Shown here: in pieces, positions 16,191 through 26,162 of the stretch
How the letters are laid out: every line of letters begins with the position of its first letter
How positions within the stretch are numbered: the stretch's first letter is position 1
NCBI RefSeq assembly: GCF_001584615.1
Contig: NZ_LQQC01000007.1
Coordinates: forward strand, 40,221 to 104,220
Length of the DNA stretch: 64,000 nt
Direction: 5' to 3'
Source: Brevibacterium ravenspurgense
GTDB lineage: Bacteria; Actinomycetota; Actinomycetes; Actinomycetales; Brevibacteriaceae
Position numbers and translations under genes: made by a program
Notes under the pieces: model-generated
Databases searched by the model: none
Told to the model about the DNA's origin: nothing
What the model saw: only the letters and a program-made list of their open reading frames with translations

Positions 16191-17792
16191 ATGGCCAGCT
16201 CAGGCAAAAGCCCCCTCCGCAAACAGGCCGAACGGCGATCACGTGACGCAGAATCCGCCAAGCGAGAAAAAGCGGTTGTCGCCCAGGCACAAGAAGCTGA
16301 CTCCGGCAAACACCCCGACGGCTTCCTCGCTCACCTGAACCTCAAACCAATCTGGTTCTTCATCGCTTTTGCAGCACTCATCGGAGTGATGTTCATTCCC
16401 ACCGGTGACGACCTGACGTTTGCTGGGAAAATGGGTCTGGCCGTGCTGGCCTTCGCAATCGTCATGTGGGTGACAGAAGCAGTTTCCTACACGGTCTCGT
16501 CCATCCTGATCGTCGGAATCATCACCGTCATGCTGTCCTTCACGCCAGCACTCGACGGTGAATCCCCCGAGGCGATGGGCACAACCGAATCAATCAAACT
16601 GGCACTGAGCGGATTCTCCAGCGCCGCCGTTGCGCTCGTCGCCGCAGCACTTGCGCTCGCGGCCGCGATGCAGGCCACCGGCCTGCACAAGCGCCTGGCC
16701 CTCTTGGTACTGAAAGTCGCCGGCGAAAAGACCAGCAGCGTGCTCATCGGCGCGATCGTCATTTCGACGATCCTCGCGTTCTTCGTCCCCTCCGCAACAG
16801 CCCGCGCAGGTGCCGTCGTGCCGATTCTTCTGGGCATGGTCGCTGCCTTCGGCCTGCCCACCAACTCACGACTGGGCGCCCTGCTCATCATCACAGCAGC
16901 CCAGGCCGTGTCCATCTGGAATGTCGGCATCAAAACCGCAGCAGCACAGAACCTCGTGGCCACAGGCTTCATCGAAACCTCCATGGGCCAGTCGATCTCC
17001 TGGGGGCAGTGGTTCTTGTGGGCCGCCCCGTGGTCGGTTCTTATGAGCATCGCGCTGTTCTTCATCATGCGCCGCGTCATCAAACCCGAAGTCGATCACA
17101 TACAGGGTGGCCGGGCAGTTGTTGAAAAAGAACTCGCCGAACTCGGCCCCATCACCGGAAAAGAAATCCGCCTGGTCATCGTCGCCGTGTGCCTGCTGTT
17201 CCTGTGGGCAACCGAAGAAGTGCTGCACCCATTCAGCTCGGCAACCGTCACCATCGTCGCCATCGGCTTCCTCCTGCTTCCCCGCGTGGGAGTGTTCTCC
17301 TGGAAGACCGCAGAAAAGCTCATCAACTGGGGCACGCTCATCGTGTTCGCCGTCGGAATCTCGCTCGGCTCGCTCCTGCTGAACACGGGAGCGGCAACGT
17401 GGCTGTCAGAGAAAACCTTCGGCGCACTGGGTGTGACCGACATGCCGATGCTCGCCATGATCGCCCTCGTCGGCATCTTCACAATCCTCATCCACCTGGG
17501 ATTCGCATCGGCAACATCCCTCAGCTCCGCGCTCATCCCGGTGTTCATCGCACTCGCCCAGTCCATCCCCGGTGCGGCAGGCGGCGGAATCGGGTTCGTC
17601 ATCATCCAGCAGTTCCTCATCTGCTTCGGATTCCTGCTTCCCATTTCCGCCCCGCAGAACATGCTCGCCTACGGAACCGGCGCGTTCACGGCCAAGCAGT
17701 TCCTCAAATCGGGCATTCCGATCACCATCGTCGGCTACCTGCTGGTCCTGCTTCTGTCCGCCACCTACTGGAAGTGGATAGGCCTGGTCTGA
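16191..17792 (+). CDS. DASS/SLC13 family anion:sodium symporter
   Basis: A 533-residue inner-membrane carrier with a 55-residue charged cytoplasmic N-terminus and about 12 membrane spans. Segments typical of the divalent anion:Na+ symporter family are visible: MWVTEAVSYTVSSILIVGII, FVPSATARAGAVVPI (the SNT-like substrate/Na+ site region) and GTLIVFAVGISLGSLLLNTG. Substrates in the family are C4-dicarboxylates, citrate, sulfate or phosphate; the sequence does not settle which. ATG 16191 follows TTGGAG. Confidence 0.85.
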   Translation: MASSGKSPLRKQAERRSRDAESAKREKAVVAQAQEADSGKHPDGFLAHLNLKPIWFFIAFAALIGVMFIPTGDDLTFAGKMGLAVLAFAIVMWVTEAVSYTVSSILIVGIITVMLSFTPALDGESPEAMGTTESIKLALSGFSSAAVALVAAALALAAAMQATGLHKRLALLVLKVAGEKTSSVLIGAIVISTILAFFVPSATARAGAVVPILLGMVAAFGLPTNSRLGALLIITAAQAVSIWNVGIKTAAAQNLVATGFIETSMGQSISWGQWFLWAAPWSVLMSIALFFIMRRVIKPEVDHIQGGRAVVEKELAELGPITGKEIRLVIVAVCLLFLWATEEVLHPFSSATVTIVAIGFLLLPRVGVFSWKTAEKLINWGTLIVFAVGISLGSLLLNTGAATWLSEKTFGALGVTDMPMLAMIALVGIFTILIHLGFASATSLSSALIPVFIALAQSIPGAAGGGIGFVIIQQFLICFGFLLPISAPQNMLAYGTGAFTAKQFLKSGIPITIVGYLLVLLLSATYWKWIGLV

Positions 17793-17855
17793 GGACCGGG
17801 TTAGGGTGGAAGTCCACGCAGTTTGACCATGGCGGTCAATACCCAGGGAGGTTCA

Positions 17856-18659
17856 ATGACGAACGCACAAGCTCACACAACAGCAGCCATGCCCGTGAGC
17901 GAACAGCTGGTGCTAGTCACCGGTGCCGCACGCGGGCTGGGCGCTGCTCTCGTCAAAGCCTTCCACGCCGAAGGTGCGGCTGTTGTCATCAACTACCGCA
18001 ACTCGGAAGACCAGGCGGTTCGCCTTGCCGAACAGATCCGGGCGCAAGGCGGCGAGGCGCTGGCCGTGCGCGCGGACGTCACTGACTTCCGCGAGGTCAA
18101 GGCCATGTTCGATGCCGCACGCGAAGAATTCGGCAGGCCCGTCACCACCGTGGTCAACAACGCGCTGGTCGACTTTTCATTCAACGGCGACGAACGCCCG
18201 GACGCGGACTCCATTTCCTATGCCGCTTTTGACGACCAGTTCCGCGGCACCATCAGCGGCGCGGTGCACGTCATCCAGGCGGCTATGAACGGGTTCCGGG
18301 AAATCGGCTCGGGCCGGATCATCAACATCGGGACCAACCTGTTCCAAAACCCCGTCGTGCCCTACCACGACTACACAGCCGCCAAAGCTGCCCTGCTGTC
18401 GCTGACCCGCACCTTCGCAAAGGACCTCGGCCCTCTGGGCGTGCGCGTCAACATGGTCTCCGGCGGTCTGCTGCGCACCACCGACGCTTCGGCCGCCACT
18501 CCGGACGAAGTCTTCGACGCAATCGCAGCAACAACACCGCTGGGCCACGTGACCACACCGGAGGAATTCGCCTCGGCCGCCACGTTCTTCGCCCAGCCGG
18601 CATCGCGCGCGGTCACGGGCCAGAACCTCGTGGTCGACAACGGCCTCGTCATGGACTGA
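17856..18659 (+). CDS. SDR family oxidoreductase (FabG-like)
   Basis: A 267-residue Rossmann-fold NAD(P)H enzyme. The cofactor motif TGAARGLG and the active-site YTAAK are present; the catalytic Ser thirteen residues before the Tyr is replaced (INIGTNLF, Thr/Asn there), which is unusual and may change or remove activity. GGGAGG precedes ATG 17856; a longer frame from 17823 lacks support. It follows the DASS carrier by 63 bases on the same strand, so it may act on the imported acid, but this is only context. Confidence 0.75.
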   Translation: MTNAQAHTTAAMPVSEQLVLVTGAARGLGAALVKAFHAEGAAVVINYRNSEDQAVRLAEQIRAQGGEALAVRADVTDFREVKAMFDAAREEFGRPVTTVVNNALVDFSFNGDERPDADSISYAAFDDQFRGTISGAVHVIQAAMNGFREIGSGRIINIGTNLFQNPVVPYHDYTAAKAALLSLTRTFAKDLGPLGVRVNMVSGGLLRTTDASAATPDEVFDAIAATTPLGHVTTPEEFASAATFFAQPASRAVTGQNLVVDNGLVMD

Positions 18660-18751
18660 GTTCGGCAGGGGAGCCCGGGGCCCGGTGGGCGAGGCGTAAC
18701 ACGGCTGCCCTCGTCTCCGGGGCCGCCGCCCCACTTTTGGGGCTGTCGCCC

Positions 18752-21268
18752 TCACCCCAGCATCTGCTGCAGCAGCCGGCGGGCGGCGTCTTTGTCCAGC
18801 GGCTCATTGCCGTTGCCGCACTTGGGGCTCTGCACGCAGCTGGGACAGCCGCTGATGCATTCACAGCTGGTCAAAGTGTCCAGAGTGGACTGCCACCACC
18901 GGCGGAACTCAGCGAAGCCACGTTCGGCAAAGCCCGCCCCGCCGGGCTGACCGTCGTGCACGAAGACCGTCGCCATGCCAGTGTCGGCGTGCCTATCGGA
19001 TGACACCCCGCCGATGTCCCACCGATCGCACCCTGCAAACAGCGGCAGCAGGCCGATCGCGCAGTGTTCAGCCGCGTGAACCGCACCCGGCAGATCAGCT
19101 GCCTCCACCTCGGCATCGGCAATCAGCCCCTCCGGGGCGGTCCACCACACAGCCGAGGTCTGCAGGGTGCGAGCCGGCAGGTCGAGCTCGAATTCGCCCA
19201 GCCGGACTCCAGTGCGCTTCTGTTTGCGCACAAACGAAGTCACCTGGTCAGTCACATCGACTATCCCGCTGAAAACCCGCACTCCGCTGGGCAAGGCGAA
19301 CTGGTCGTGGGTTTCGACAATGTTGATTTCCGTTGTTGACTGCGCCTGCGTTGTGAAGTCGACGGAAACCTGCTGGACCATCGCGAGCGAGTTGTCCAAA
19401 TCGAGATCCATCACCTGATATTCGATGCCCTGGTGGACGTAGATCGCACCGGTGTGGGTTTGCGTGTGCGCGCTGGCGTCGTCAACCGTGCCCAGCAGCT
19501 GCCCGGTTTCGTGTTCCACAAGCCGCACCTGGCCGCCGCCGGAACCGCGGATGTCGGTCAGCGCTGCCGCCGATTCCGCTTTCGTCCAGAACCACCCGGT
19601 TGGGCGGGCCCGCAGCATTCCGTGTTCGGTCAGCTGGGCGACAAGCTGGGCTGCCTGGGATGACGAGGCGCCGCCCGGTTCTTCTGTCTGTTCCGGCTGG
19701 TCAGGGGTGGAGTGGTGGGCGCTGGGGCTGTCGGCGGTGGGCTGGTGGGCGCTTGGGTGAGTATGGGCGTCGAAACGGGGGAAGTCGGCGGTGGTCAGCG
19801 GCAGTTCGGCGGCTGCGGCCAACAGGTGACCCGCTAGGACATAGGGGTTGGCGGGGTTGATGACGCCGGCGTCGACAGGGGTGTCAAAGATCGCCTCGGG
19901 GTGGTGGACCACGTAGGTGTCCAGTGGGTCATCGCGGGCGATGAGAACCGCGGACCACTGCTGGCCGGAGCGGCCGGCCCGTCCCGCCTGCTGCCACAGG
20001 GCGGCCAGGGTGCCGGGCCAGCCGGCCATGACGACCACATCGAGCCCGGATATGTCGATGCCCAACTCCAGAGCGTTCGTCGACGCGACCGTGCGCAGCT
20101 TGCCGTTGCGCAGGGCGGTTTCCAACATGCGGCGCTCTTCTGGCAGATAGCCGCCGCGGTAGGCCGCAATCGTCTTCGTCAGTTCCGGTGCGATGGTTTC
20201 GACTTCCTGGCGGATGGCCGAGGCGAGGGCTTCCGTTCCTTTTCTTGAGGCGATGAAGGCAATCGACCGGTAGCCGGCGCACGTGGTGTCGGTGAGCATG
20301 TCGGCAGCTTCGGCAATCGTGGAGCGGCGGGCTGCGTCTGCGGGGAGGGCGTCGTCGGCGTCGTCGGACCCGGGCGGCGAGGTGTCAGGGGTATTTGCTG
20401 GATCGGTGGGTTCCGGTGTGGTCGGCGCGGTCGGTGCGGTGGAGGGAATTCCGAGGTTCCCGTCGTCAGAGCCTGGCAGCAGCGGCGGTTCCCACAGGAT
20501 GAATTCTCCGGCGGCGCGCGGGGAGCAGTCCTCGGTGATTGTCGTGGCTGGTCGACCGGTCAGCCGAGAGAAGGTTTCGGCCGGTTCGCTCATGGTGGCC
20601 GATGCGCCGATGACCACCGGCTGGGCACCGTAGTGTTCGGCTATGCGCAGCAGTCGCCGCAGCACGAGTGCCACGTGCGAACCGAAAACACCCCGATACC
20701 GGTGCGCTTCGTCGACGACGATGAACCGCAGGGACTTGAACCAGCGGGCATAGCGGGAGTGGGCCGGAAGGACTGAACGGTGCAGCATGTCCGGATTGGT
20801 GAACAGCAGGTTGGCCCACCTGCGCGCCCAGTCCTTTTGCTCGCGTGAGGCGTCACCGTCGAAGGCCGCCGGCCGCAGTCCCTGCAGGGGCAGGTTCTTC
20901 GCTGCCGTCAGCTGGTCATGCGACAGGGCTTTGGTCGGCGCCAAATATATGGAGGTCGCCGGCCGGATGCTGTCGCGGGTTCGGGCTATGGAATCGAGGA
21001 TCGGCACCAGGAAGGTCAGGGACTTACCTGACGAGGTGCCGGTTGCCACCACTGTGTCAGTGCCTGATGCAATGCTGTTCACAGCTTCGACTTGGTGCTT
21101 GTACGGCTTGGTGATGCCCGTACCGGCGAATACGGCGGTGACGTCGTCGTGCACCCAGTCGGGCCAGTCACCGGTAACTGCTTGCCGCTGCGGAATGCTC
21201 TCAATGTGCGTCACGCGGTCGGCACGTTCGCCAAAGCGAGTGAGGAGGTCGGTAAGAGCGGACGGCAT
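18752..21268 (-). CDS. DEAD/DEAH-box helicase with DUF1998 domain (MrfA-like)
   Basis: 838 residues. Motif I ATGTSSGKSLTF, motif II VDEAHRYRG, motif III GASATMSEP, motif VI QQAGRAGRSGQ, and a C-terminal DUF1998 part with a four-cysteine cluster CECISGCPSCVQSPKCGNGN. This is the architecture of Rv3649 and of Bacillus MrfA, a 3'-5' helicase for mitomycin-type DNA damage. A 50-residue low-complexity Pro/Thr/Asp insert separates the helicase lobes (about residues 265-320). Divergent from the methyltransferase gene. Confidence 0.9.
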   Translation of the reverse strand: MPSALTDLLTRFGERADRVTHIESIPQRQAVTGDWPDWVHDDVTAVFAGTGITKPYKHQVEAVNSIASGTDTVVATGTSSGKSLTFLVPILDSIARTRDSIRPATSIYLAPTKALSHDQLTAAKNLPLQGLRPAAFDGDASREQKDWARRWANLLFTNPDMLHRSVLPAHSRYARWFKSLRFIVVDEAHRYRGVFGSHVALVLRRLLRIAEHYGAQPVVIGASATMSEPAETFSRLTGRPATTITEDCSPRAAGEFILWEPPLLPGSDDGNLGIPSTAPTAPTTPEPTDPANTPDTSPPGSDDADDALPADAARRSTIAEAADMLTDTTCAGYRSIAFIASRKGTEALASAIRQEVETIAPELTKTIAAYRGGYLPEERRMLETALRNGKLRTVASTNALELGIDISGLDVVVMAGWPGTLAALWQQAGRAGRSGQQWSAVLIARDDPLDTYVVHHPEAIFDTPVDAGVINPANPYVLAGHLLAAAAELPLTTADFPRFDAHTHPSAHQPTADSPSAHHSTPDQPEQTEEPGGASSSQAAQLVAQLTEHGMLRARPTGWFWTKAESAAALTDIRGSGGGQVRLVEHETGQLLGTVDDASAHTQTHTGAIYVHQGIEYQVMDLDLDNSLAMVQQVSVDFTTQAQSTTEINIVETHDQFALPSGVRVFSGIVDVTDQVTSFVRKQKRTGVRLGEFELDLPARTLQTSAVWWTAPEGLIADAEVEAADLPGAVHAAEHCAIGLLPLFAGCDRWDIGGVSSDRHADTGMATVFVHDGQPGGAGFAERGFAEFRRWWQSTLDTLTSCECISGCPSCVQSPKCGNGNEPLDKDAARRLLQQMLG

Positions 21269-21343
21269 GCGCGCATTCTCTCACGTGCCCGGTTGTGCGT
21301 AGGCTTGATATGCGCTGTCTGCCGCCTGCTGTTGGAAGGAAAT

Positions 21344-23095
21344 ATGCGAAGCTCGCTGCCCGCTGTGCCCCGGATTGACTCTGCAGGGGCTGCTGGAACG
21401 TTCGCAGGCTGTGAAACATCCGCGGGTTCTGGCAGCCCCGTGGCCGCTGGCCAGACCGCGGGGTCTGCGTGGCCCGCGCAGCTGCGCGTAGCTCTGGAAG
21501 GTCTGGAGTACACACAGCCTGGCCTGAAAGCACTGTGGGGACCGGACGTTGACCACGCGCTGTCGACAAACGATGCCGCGCCCGCCCTGTGGTTTGCGCG
21601 CACAAGCTCGGCATCGCTTGCTGTTGTCGCACGGCTGTTTCTGCTGGCGGATGCTGTTCCCGCAGCCAGCGCTGAGGACGCTCTGGGCGCCGAACTCGTC
21701 AGTGCGCTGCAAGCTGCTGGCCTGCTGGTTTCACCCGATGCTGGTGAGTCCCACTCAGGTGACCCGAGCCCGGGTGAGTGCTCGGAGGAAAGCGAGCGGC
21801 GCCTCGTGAGTTCCGTGTCGATCGCTCCGTACTCCCTGCCGGTGGGTGTGCCGCGGCTGGCTGGCAGGCGCAAACCTGACACCCTCTACCTGGCATCGGA
21901 TTTCGGGACGCTCACACGGCCGGAAGTGCTTGACGGCGACTTCGTGCTGGGACTCGGCGGAGCAGGGCGCACTCTCATCGAGATCACACCGCGCGAAGCC
22001 GTGACAACAGCGGCTGACATTGGCACGGGCTGTGGGATTCAGGCGCTCGCTCTGGCGCTGCACGCAGACACCGTCATCGCAACCGATATCTCTGAGCGCG
22101 CCCTGGAGTTCACGCGCCTCAACGCAAAGATCAACGGGATCGGCAACATCGAAACCCGGCAGGGAAGTCTGCTGGAGCCTCTGCACGGACAGACGGTCGA
22201 CCTCTTGGTGACTAACCCGCCGTTCGTCATCACGCCGCAGGCTGCCCGCGGGCAGTTTGAATACCGCGATGGCGGGATGCCAGGCGATCAGCTGATGCGC
22301 TCGCTCGTGCGCGACATTCCGCATCATCTGAGCGACGGCGGGCAGGCCGCCATGCTCGGCAACTGGGAGGTCGGCCAGCCGGATGCCGAGGCCGGTCCTG
22401 CTGCCTGGCACAAGGCGGCGCAGGATGAGGCCGCATCAGCAGACGAGGCGGCGGTTGGCACAGCTGCCGCCGGCCAGACATCGCTCATGGTGATTGAACG
22501 CGAGCAGCTGTCGCCTACCGCCTACGCGCACACGTGGATTCGCGACGGCGGTGTGGTTCGCGCCAGCGACAAGTGGAACGCAGATACCGCCGCCTGGCTT
22601 GACGACTTCGCTTCGCGCGGCGTCGAGCAGATCTCGTTTGGGTGGGTGCGGTTCAAGAGGGGCGCTCGTGGCGTGCCGGTTGTTGCCGCGCATCGTGTCA
22701 GCGGACCGCTCGGGGCGAATTCGGCAGGGGTGGCGGCGTTTCTCGACACCCGTATGGCAATGCTCGAATGGCTTGCCGGTGCCGAAGACTCGGAAATAGC
22801 CGACACGGCTTTTGTTCGCGGCTCCGACATCGTCGAACACCGGCACCACACACCGGGCACCGAAAATCCCTCCGTCATCGAAATGGCGCAGGGAACCGGT
22901 TTCGGGCAGACGCTGACAGTTGACACCGCGCTTGCCGCGTTCATCGGAGTGGCCGACGGGACCATGACTCTGCGCACCGTGGCAGGGGCGCTCGCAGCCT
23001 TGCTCGAAGTGGATTCTGACAAGCTGTGTCAGCAGCTGGTAGAGCAAGTGCGCGACATACTCCCGCTTGGATTCGTCTACCCTGTACTCGAGTAG
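21344..23095 (+). CDS. Class I SAM-dependent methyltransferase (DUF7059/DUF7782 type)
   Basis: 583 residues in three parts: N-terminal domain (about 40-190), a Rossmann methyltransferase with TAADIGTGCGIQALALAL (motif I) and LLVTNPPFVITP (motif IV, about 290-300) and a C-terminal domain. NPPF is the motif of enzymes that methylate amino groups of Gln or nucleobases (HemK/RsmC-like), so RNA, DNA or protein is the probable target. AGGA precedes ATG 21344. Located before topA in actinobacteria generally. The real target is unknown. Confidence 0.8.
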   Translation: MRSSLPAVPRIDSAGAAGTFAGCETSAGSGSPVAAGQTAGSAWPAQLRVALEGLEYTQPGLKALWGPDVDHALSTNDAAPALWFARTSSASLAVVARLFLLADAVPAASAEDALGAELVSALQAAGLLVSPDAGESHSGDPSPGECSEESERRLVSSVSIAPYSLPVGVPRLAGRRKPDTLYLASDFGTLTRPEVLDGDFVLGLGGAGRTLIEITPREAVTTAADIGTGCGIQALALALHADTVIATDISERALEFTRLNAKINGIGNIETRQGSLLEPLHGQTVDLLVTNPPFVITPQAARGQFEYRDGGMPGDQLMRSLVRDIPHHLSDGGQAAMLGNWEVGQPDAEAGPAAWHKAAQDEAASADEAAVGTAAAGQTSLMVIEREQLSPTAYAHTWIRDGGVVRASDKWNADTAAWLDDFASRGVEQISFGWVRFKRGARGVPVVAAHRVSGPLGANSAGVAAFLDTRMAMLEWLAGAEDSEIADTAFVRGSDIVEHRHHTPGTENPSVIEMAQGTGFGQTLTVDTALAAFIGVADGTMTLRTVAGALAALLEVDSDKLCQQLVEQVRDILPLGFVYPVLE

Positions 23096-23205
23096 GACCG
23101 TTACAGTCAGGTGACGGCTGCAAGAAGCCTGGATGTGGCTATCAGCATCAACGCCGTGTCAGTGCCCGGTGCTACATTCGCAGCGTATCCGTGGAAAGGA
23201 AAACT

Positions 23206-25992
23206 GTGGCTGAGAAGAAACCACGTCGTTTGGTGATCGTCGAATCCCCGACGAAAGCGCGGACGATTGTCGGCTTTTTGGGCGACGGCTACACCGTCGA
23301 AGCCTCAGTGGGGCACATTCGGGATCTCCCACAGCCCTCTGAACTGCCCGCGGACATGAAAAAAGGGCCCTACGGCAAATTCGCAGTCGACGTCGAAGAC
23401 GGCTTTAAGCCCTACTACCGGGTGGACCCTGACAAGAAGAAGGTCACCGAGCTTCGCAAGCTGCTGAAAGAAGCCGATGAACTTTATCTGGCAACAGATG
23501 AGGACCGCGAAGGTGAAGCCATTGCGTGGCACCTTCTGGAAGTGCTCAAGCCGAAAGTCCCGGTTAAGCGCCTGGTGTTTCACGAAATCACCCCGGAAGC
23601 CCTTGAACGGGCACTCGAAAACACCCGCGAAATCGACTACGACCTCGTGTACGCGCAGGAAACCCGCCGCATCCTCGACCGTCTGTACGGCTACGAAATC
23701 TCGCCCGTTCTGTGGCGCAAGGTCCGTGCCGGTCTATCCGCCGGCCGTGTGCAGTCCGTTGCCACCCGCCTGGTTGTCGAGCGCGAACGTGAGCGCATGG
23801 CGTTCGTTTCGGCTGATTACTGGGACCTCGACATCGATCTGCAGGCTCCCGGGCAGGCCGAAAGCTTCGCGGCTAAGCTCACCGCCGTTGACGGGCAGAA
23901 GATCGCCCAAGGCCGCGACTTCACCGACGAAGGCACGCTGAAACCGCGCACTAAGGCGCGCATTCTGGGCCAGCAGGACGCCGAAGAACTCGCTGCCAAG
24001 CTCAGCGGTGAAGCCAAAGACCGACTGTCAGTCACGGCACTTGAGACCAAGCCGTACTCGCGTCGTCCCGCGGCGCCCTTCACCACCTCGACCCTCCAGC
24101 AGGAAGCCGGACGCAAGCTGCGCATGAGTGCTCGTCAGGCCATGCGCACCGCCCAGTCGCTGTACGAAAACGGCTACATCACTTACATGCGTACGGACTC
24201 ACCCGTGCTGTCATCGGAAGCGCTTTCGGCTGCTCGCCGTCAGGTGGGTGAGCTCTACGGCCCCGAATTCGTGCCGTCGAAGCCGCGCATCTACGCCTCC
24301 AAGCAGAAGGGCGCGCAGGAAGCCCACGAAGCCATCCGCCCCGCCGGTGACCACTTCCGCACGCCGGCCCAGGTGTCGAGTCAGCTGCGCGGTGACGAAT
24401 TCAAGCTCTACGAACTCATCTGGAAGCGCACTGTCGCATCGCAGATGGCCGATGCCAAGGGTTCGACCGCAACCATGCGGATCAACGCGGACCTCGGAAG
24501 CGGCAGCAGCGCCGAACTGACCGCAAGCGGCACCGTCATCACGTTCAAGGGATTCCTCGCCGCCTACGAAGAGGGCCAGGACCTCGAGCGCTATGGCTCG
24601 GACAAGAAGGACAAGAGCCGACTGCCGGACGTCAAAGAAGGCGACGCCCTGTCGGTCGACCGCGTGGAAGCCGATGGGCACACCACGGCACCTCCGCCGC
24701 GCTTTACGGAAGCCAGCCTGGTCAAGCGCATGGAAGAGCTCGGCATCGGCCGTCCTTCGACCTACGCGGCCATCATCTCCACCATCCAGGACCGCGGCTA
24801 CGTCACCACGCGCGGCAACGCGCTCATTCCCAGCTGGTTGGCGTTCTCGGTGGTCAAGCTGCTCGAAGAGCACTTCGATGACCTTGTGGACTACCAGTTC
24901 ACCGCCGGGCTCGAAGCTGATCTCGACGAAATCGCCAAGGGCCAGGAAGACAGCGCCGAATGGCTGCGTGATTTCTACTTCGGCAGCACGGCCGAGGACG
25001 GTCACGATGCGCCGGCTGGCATGGACTCCGACGTCGGTCACGCGGGGCTGAAGTCGATTGTCGACAACCTCGGAGACATCGACGCGCGTGAACTCAACAC
25101 CGTGAACATTGCCGATGGAATCAACCTGCGCGTTGGCCGCTACGGCCCGTATCTCGAAGCCGAAGGCGACAACCCGGATCAGCCCAAGCGAGTGTCGCTT
25201 CCGGATGACCTCGCCCCGGATGAACTCACGGCAGAAAAAGCTCGTGAGCTCATCGAAAAGCAGGGCGACGGCGACCGTGAGCTCGGTGCCGATCCCGAAA
25301 GCGGACACACGATTGTGGCGAAGAACGGCCGCTTCGGCCCCTATGTCACCGAGGTTCTGCCGGAATCTGACGAAAAGCCCAAGCGGGGAACCAAGAAGCC
25401 CAAGCCGCGCACAGCAAGCCTGTTCAAGTCGATGGACCTCAACACCATTGGTCTTGAAGAAGCGCTGAAGCTGCTGAGCCTGCCCAGGATTGTCGGCCAG
25501 GACGCCGAAGGTGTCGACATCACCGCGCAGAACGGCCGCTACGGTCCGTACCTGAAGAAGGGAACCGACTCCCGGTCTATCGAATCTGAAGAGCAGATCT
25601 TCACCATCACGCTTGAAGAAGCCGAAAAGATCTTCGCTCAGCCCAAGACCCGCGGACGCCGTGCTGCGAAGCCGCCGTTGAAGGAATTCGGCACCGATCC
25701 GAACTCCGAAAAGCCGGTTGTGCTCAAGGACGGACGTTTCGGCCCGTACGTCACCGACGGCACCACGAACGCAACTCTGCGCAAGGACGACACCGTCGAA
25801 GGCATCACCGCCGAACGCGCATTCCAGCTGCTGGCTGAAAAGCGCGCTAAGGGGCCGGTCAAGAAGAAGACGACCACGCGGAAGACAACGGCGCGTAAGA
25901 CGACTGCGAAGAGCACTGCGTCGAAGACGGGCACGGCGAAGAAGACAACCGCGAAGAGCACTGCGAAAAGCAGCACCGCGAAGAAGTCGTAA
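23206..25992 (+). CDS. topA: DNA topoisomerase I (type IA)
   Basis: 928 residues. Toprim domain with VIVESPTKARTI and ATDEDREGEAIAWHL; catalytic Tyr in ITYMRTDSPVLS (about residue 330); then four actinobacterial-type C-terminal repeats, each centred on a G[RY][FY]GPY[VL] core (about 640, 705, 770, 845); and a 45-residue Lys/Thr/Ala tail like that of mycobacterial TopA, which aids DNA binding and processivity. Zinc fingers of the E. coli enzyme are absent, as expected. GTG 23206 follows GGAAAGGA; the upstream 60 codons are non-family. Confidence 0.97.
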   Translation: MAEKKPRRLVIVESPTKARTIVGFLGDGYTVEASVGHIRDLPQPSELPADMKKGPYGKFAVDVEDGFKPYYRVDPDKKKVTELRKLLKEADELYLATDEDREGEAIAWHLLEVLKPKVPVKRLVFHEITPEALERALENTREIDYDLVYAQETRRILDRLYGYEISPVLWRKVRAGLSAGRVQSVATRLVVERERERMAFVSADYWDLDIDLQAPGQAESFAAKLTAVDGQKIAQGRDFTDEGTLKPRTKARILGQQDAEELAAKLSGEAKDRLSVTALETKPYSRRPAAPFTTSTLQQEAGRKLRMSARQAMRTAQSLYENGYITYMRTDSPVLSSEALSAARRQVGELYGPEFVPSKPRIYASKQKGAQEAHEAIRPAGDHFRTPAQVSSQLRGDEFKLYELIWKRTVASQMADAKGSTATMRINADLGSGSSAELTASGTVITFKGFLAAYEEGQDLERYGSDKKDKSRLPDVKEGDALSVDRVEADGHTTAPPPRFTEASLVKRMEELGIGRPSTYAAIISTIQDRGYVTTRGNALIPSWLAFSVVKLLEEHFDDLVDYQFTAGLEADLDEIAKGQEDSAEWLRDFYFGSTAEDGHDAPAGMDSDVGHAGLKSIVDNLGDIDARELNTVNIADGINLRVGRYGPYLEAEGDNPDQPKRVSLPDDLAPDELTAEKARELIEKQGDGDRELGADPESGHTIVAKNGRFGPYVTEVLPESDEKPKRGTKKPKPRTASLFKSMDLNTIGLEEALKLLSLPRIVGQDAEGVDITAQNGRYGPYLKKGTDSRSIESEEQIFTITLEEAEKIFAQPKTRGRRAAKPPLKEFGTDPNSEKPVVLKDGRFGPYVTDGTTNATLRKDDTVEGITAERAFQLLAEKRAKGPVKKKTTTRKTTARKTTAKSTASKTGTAKKTTAKSTAKSSTAKKS

Positions 25993-26074
25993 CAGCGGAC
26001 TGGCCAGGCCGAGTGTCTTCCATGCGCGGTTGCTCTTCGACCGTCGGCGCAGAGAATCCTTGATATGCCCTGAG

Positions 26075-26112
26075 AACGCTCCTTGCGCCTTGAAGGTGCA
26101 GGGAGCGTTTTC
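26075..26112 (+). terminator. Intrinsic terminator after topA
   Basis: AACGCTCCTTGCGCC (26075-26089) pairs with GGTGCAGGGAGCGTT (26095-26109) with two G-U pairs, followed by TTCC. Confidence 0.75.
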
Positions 26113-26162
26113 CTAGTGTGAACGAGGTACGGATTTCTCAATACGACCTCACAGGAGGCGCC

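Noticed and set aside
18728..18743. Terminator between the SDR and helicase genes
   Set aside because: Only a 6-bp stem with a short T run; too weak to claim.
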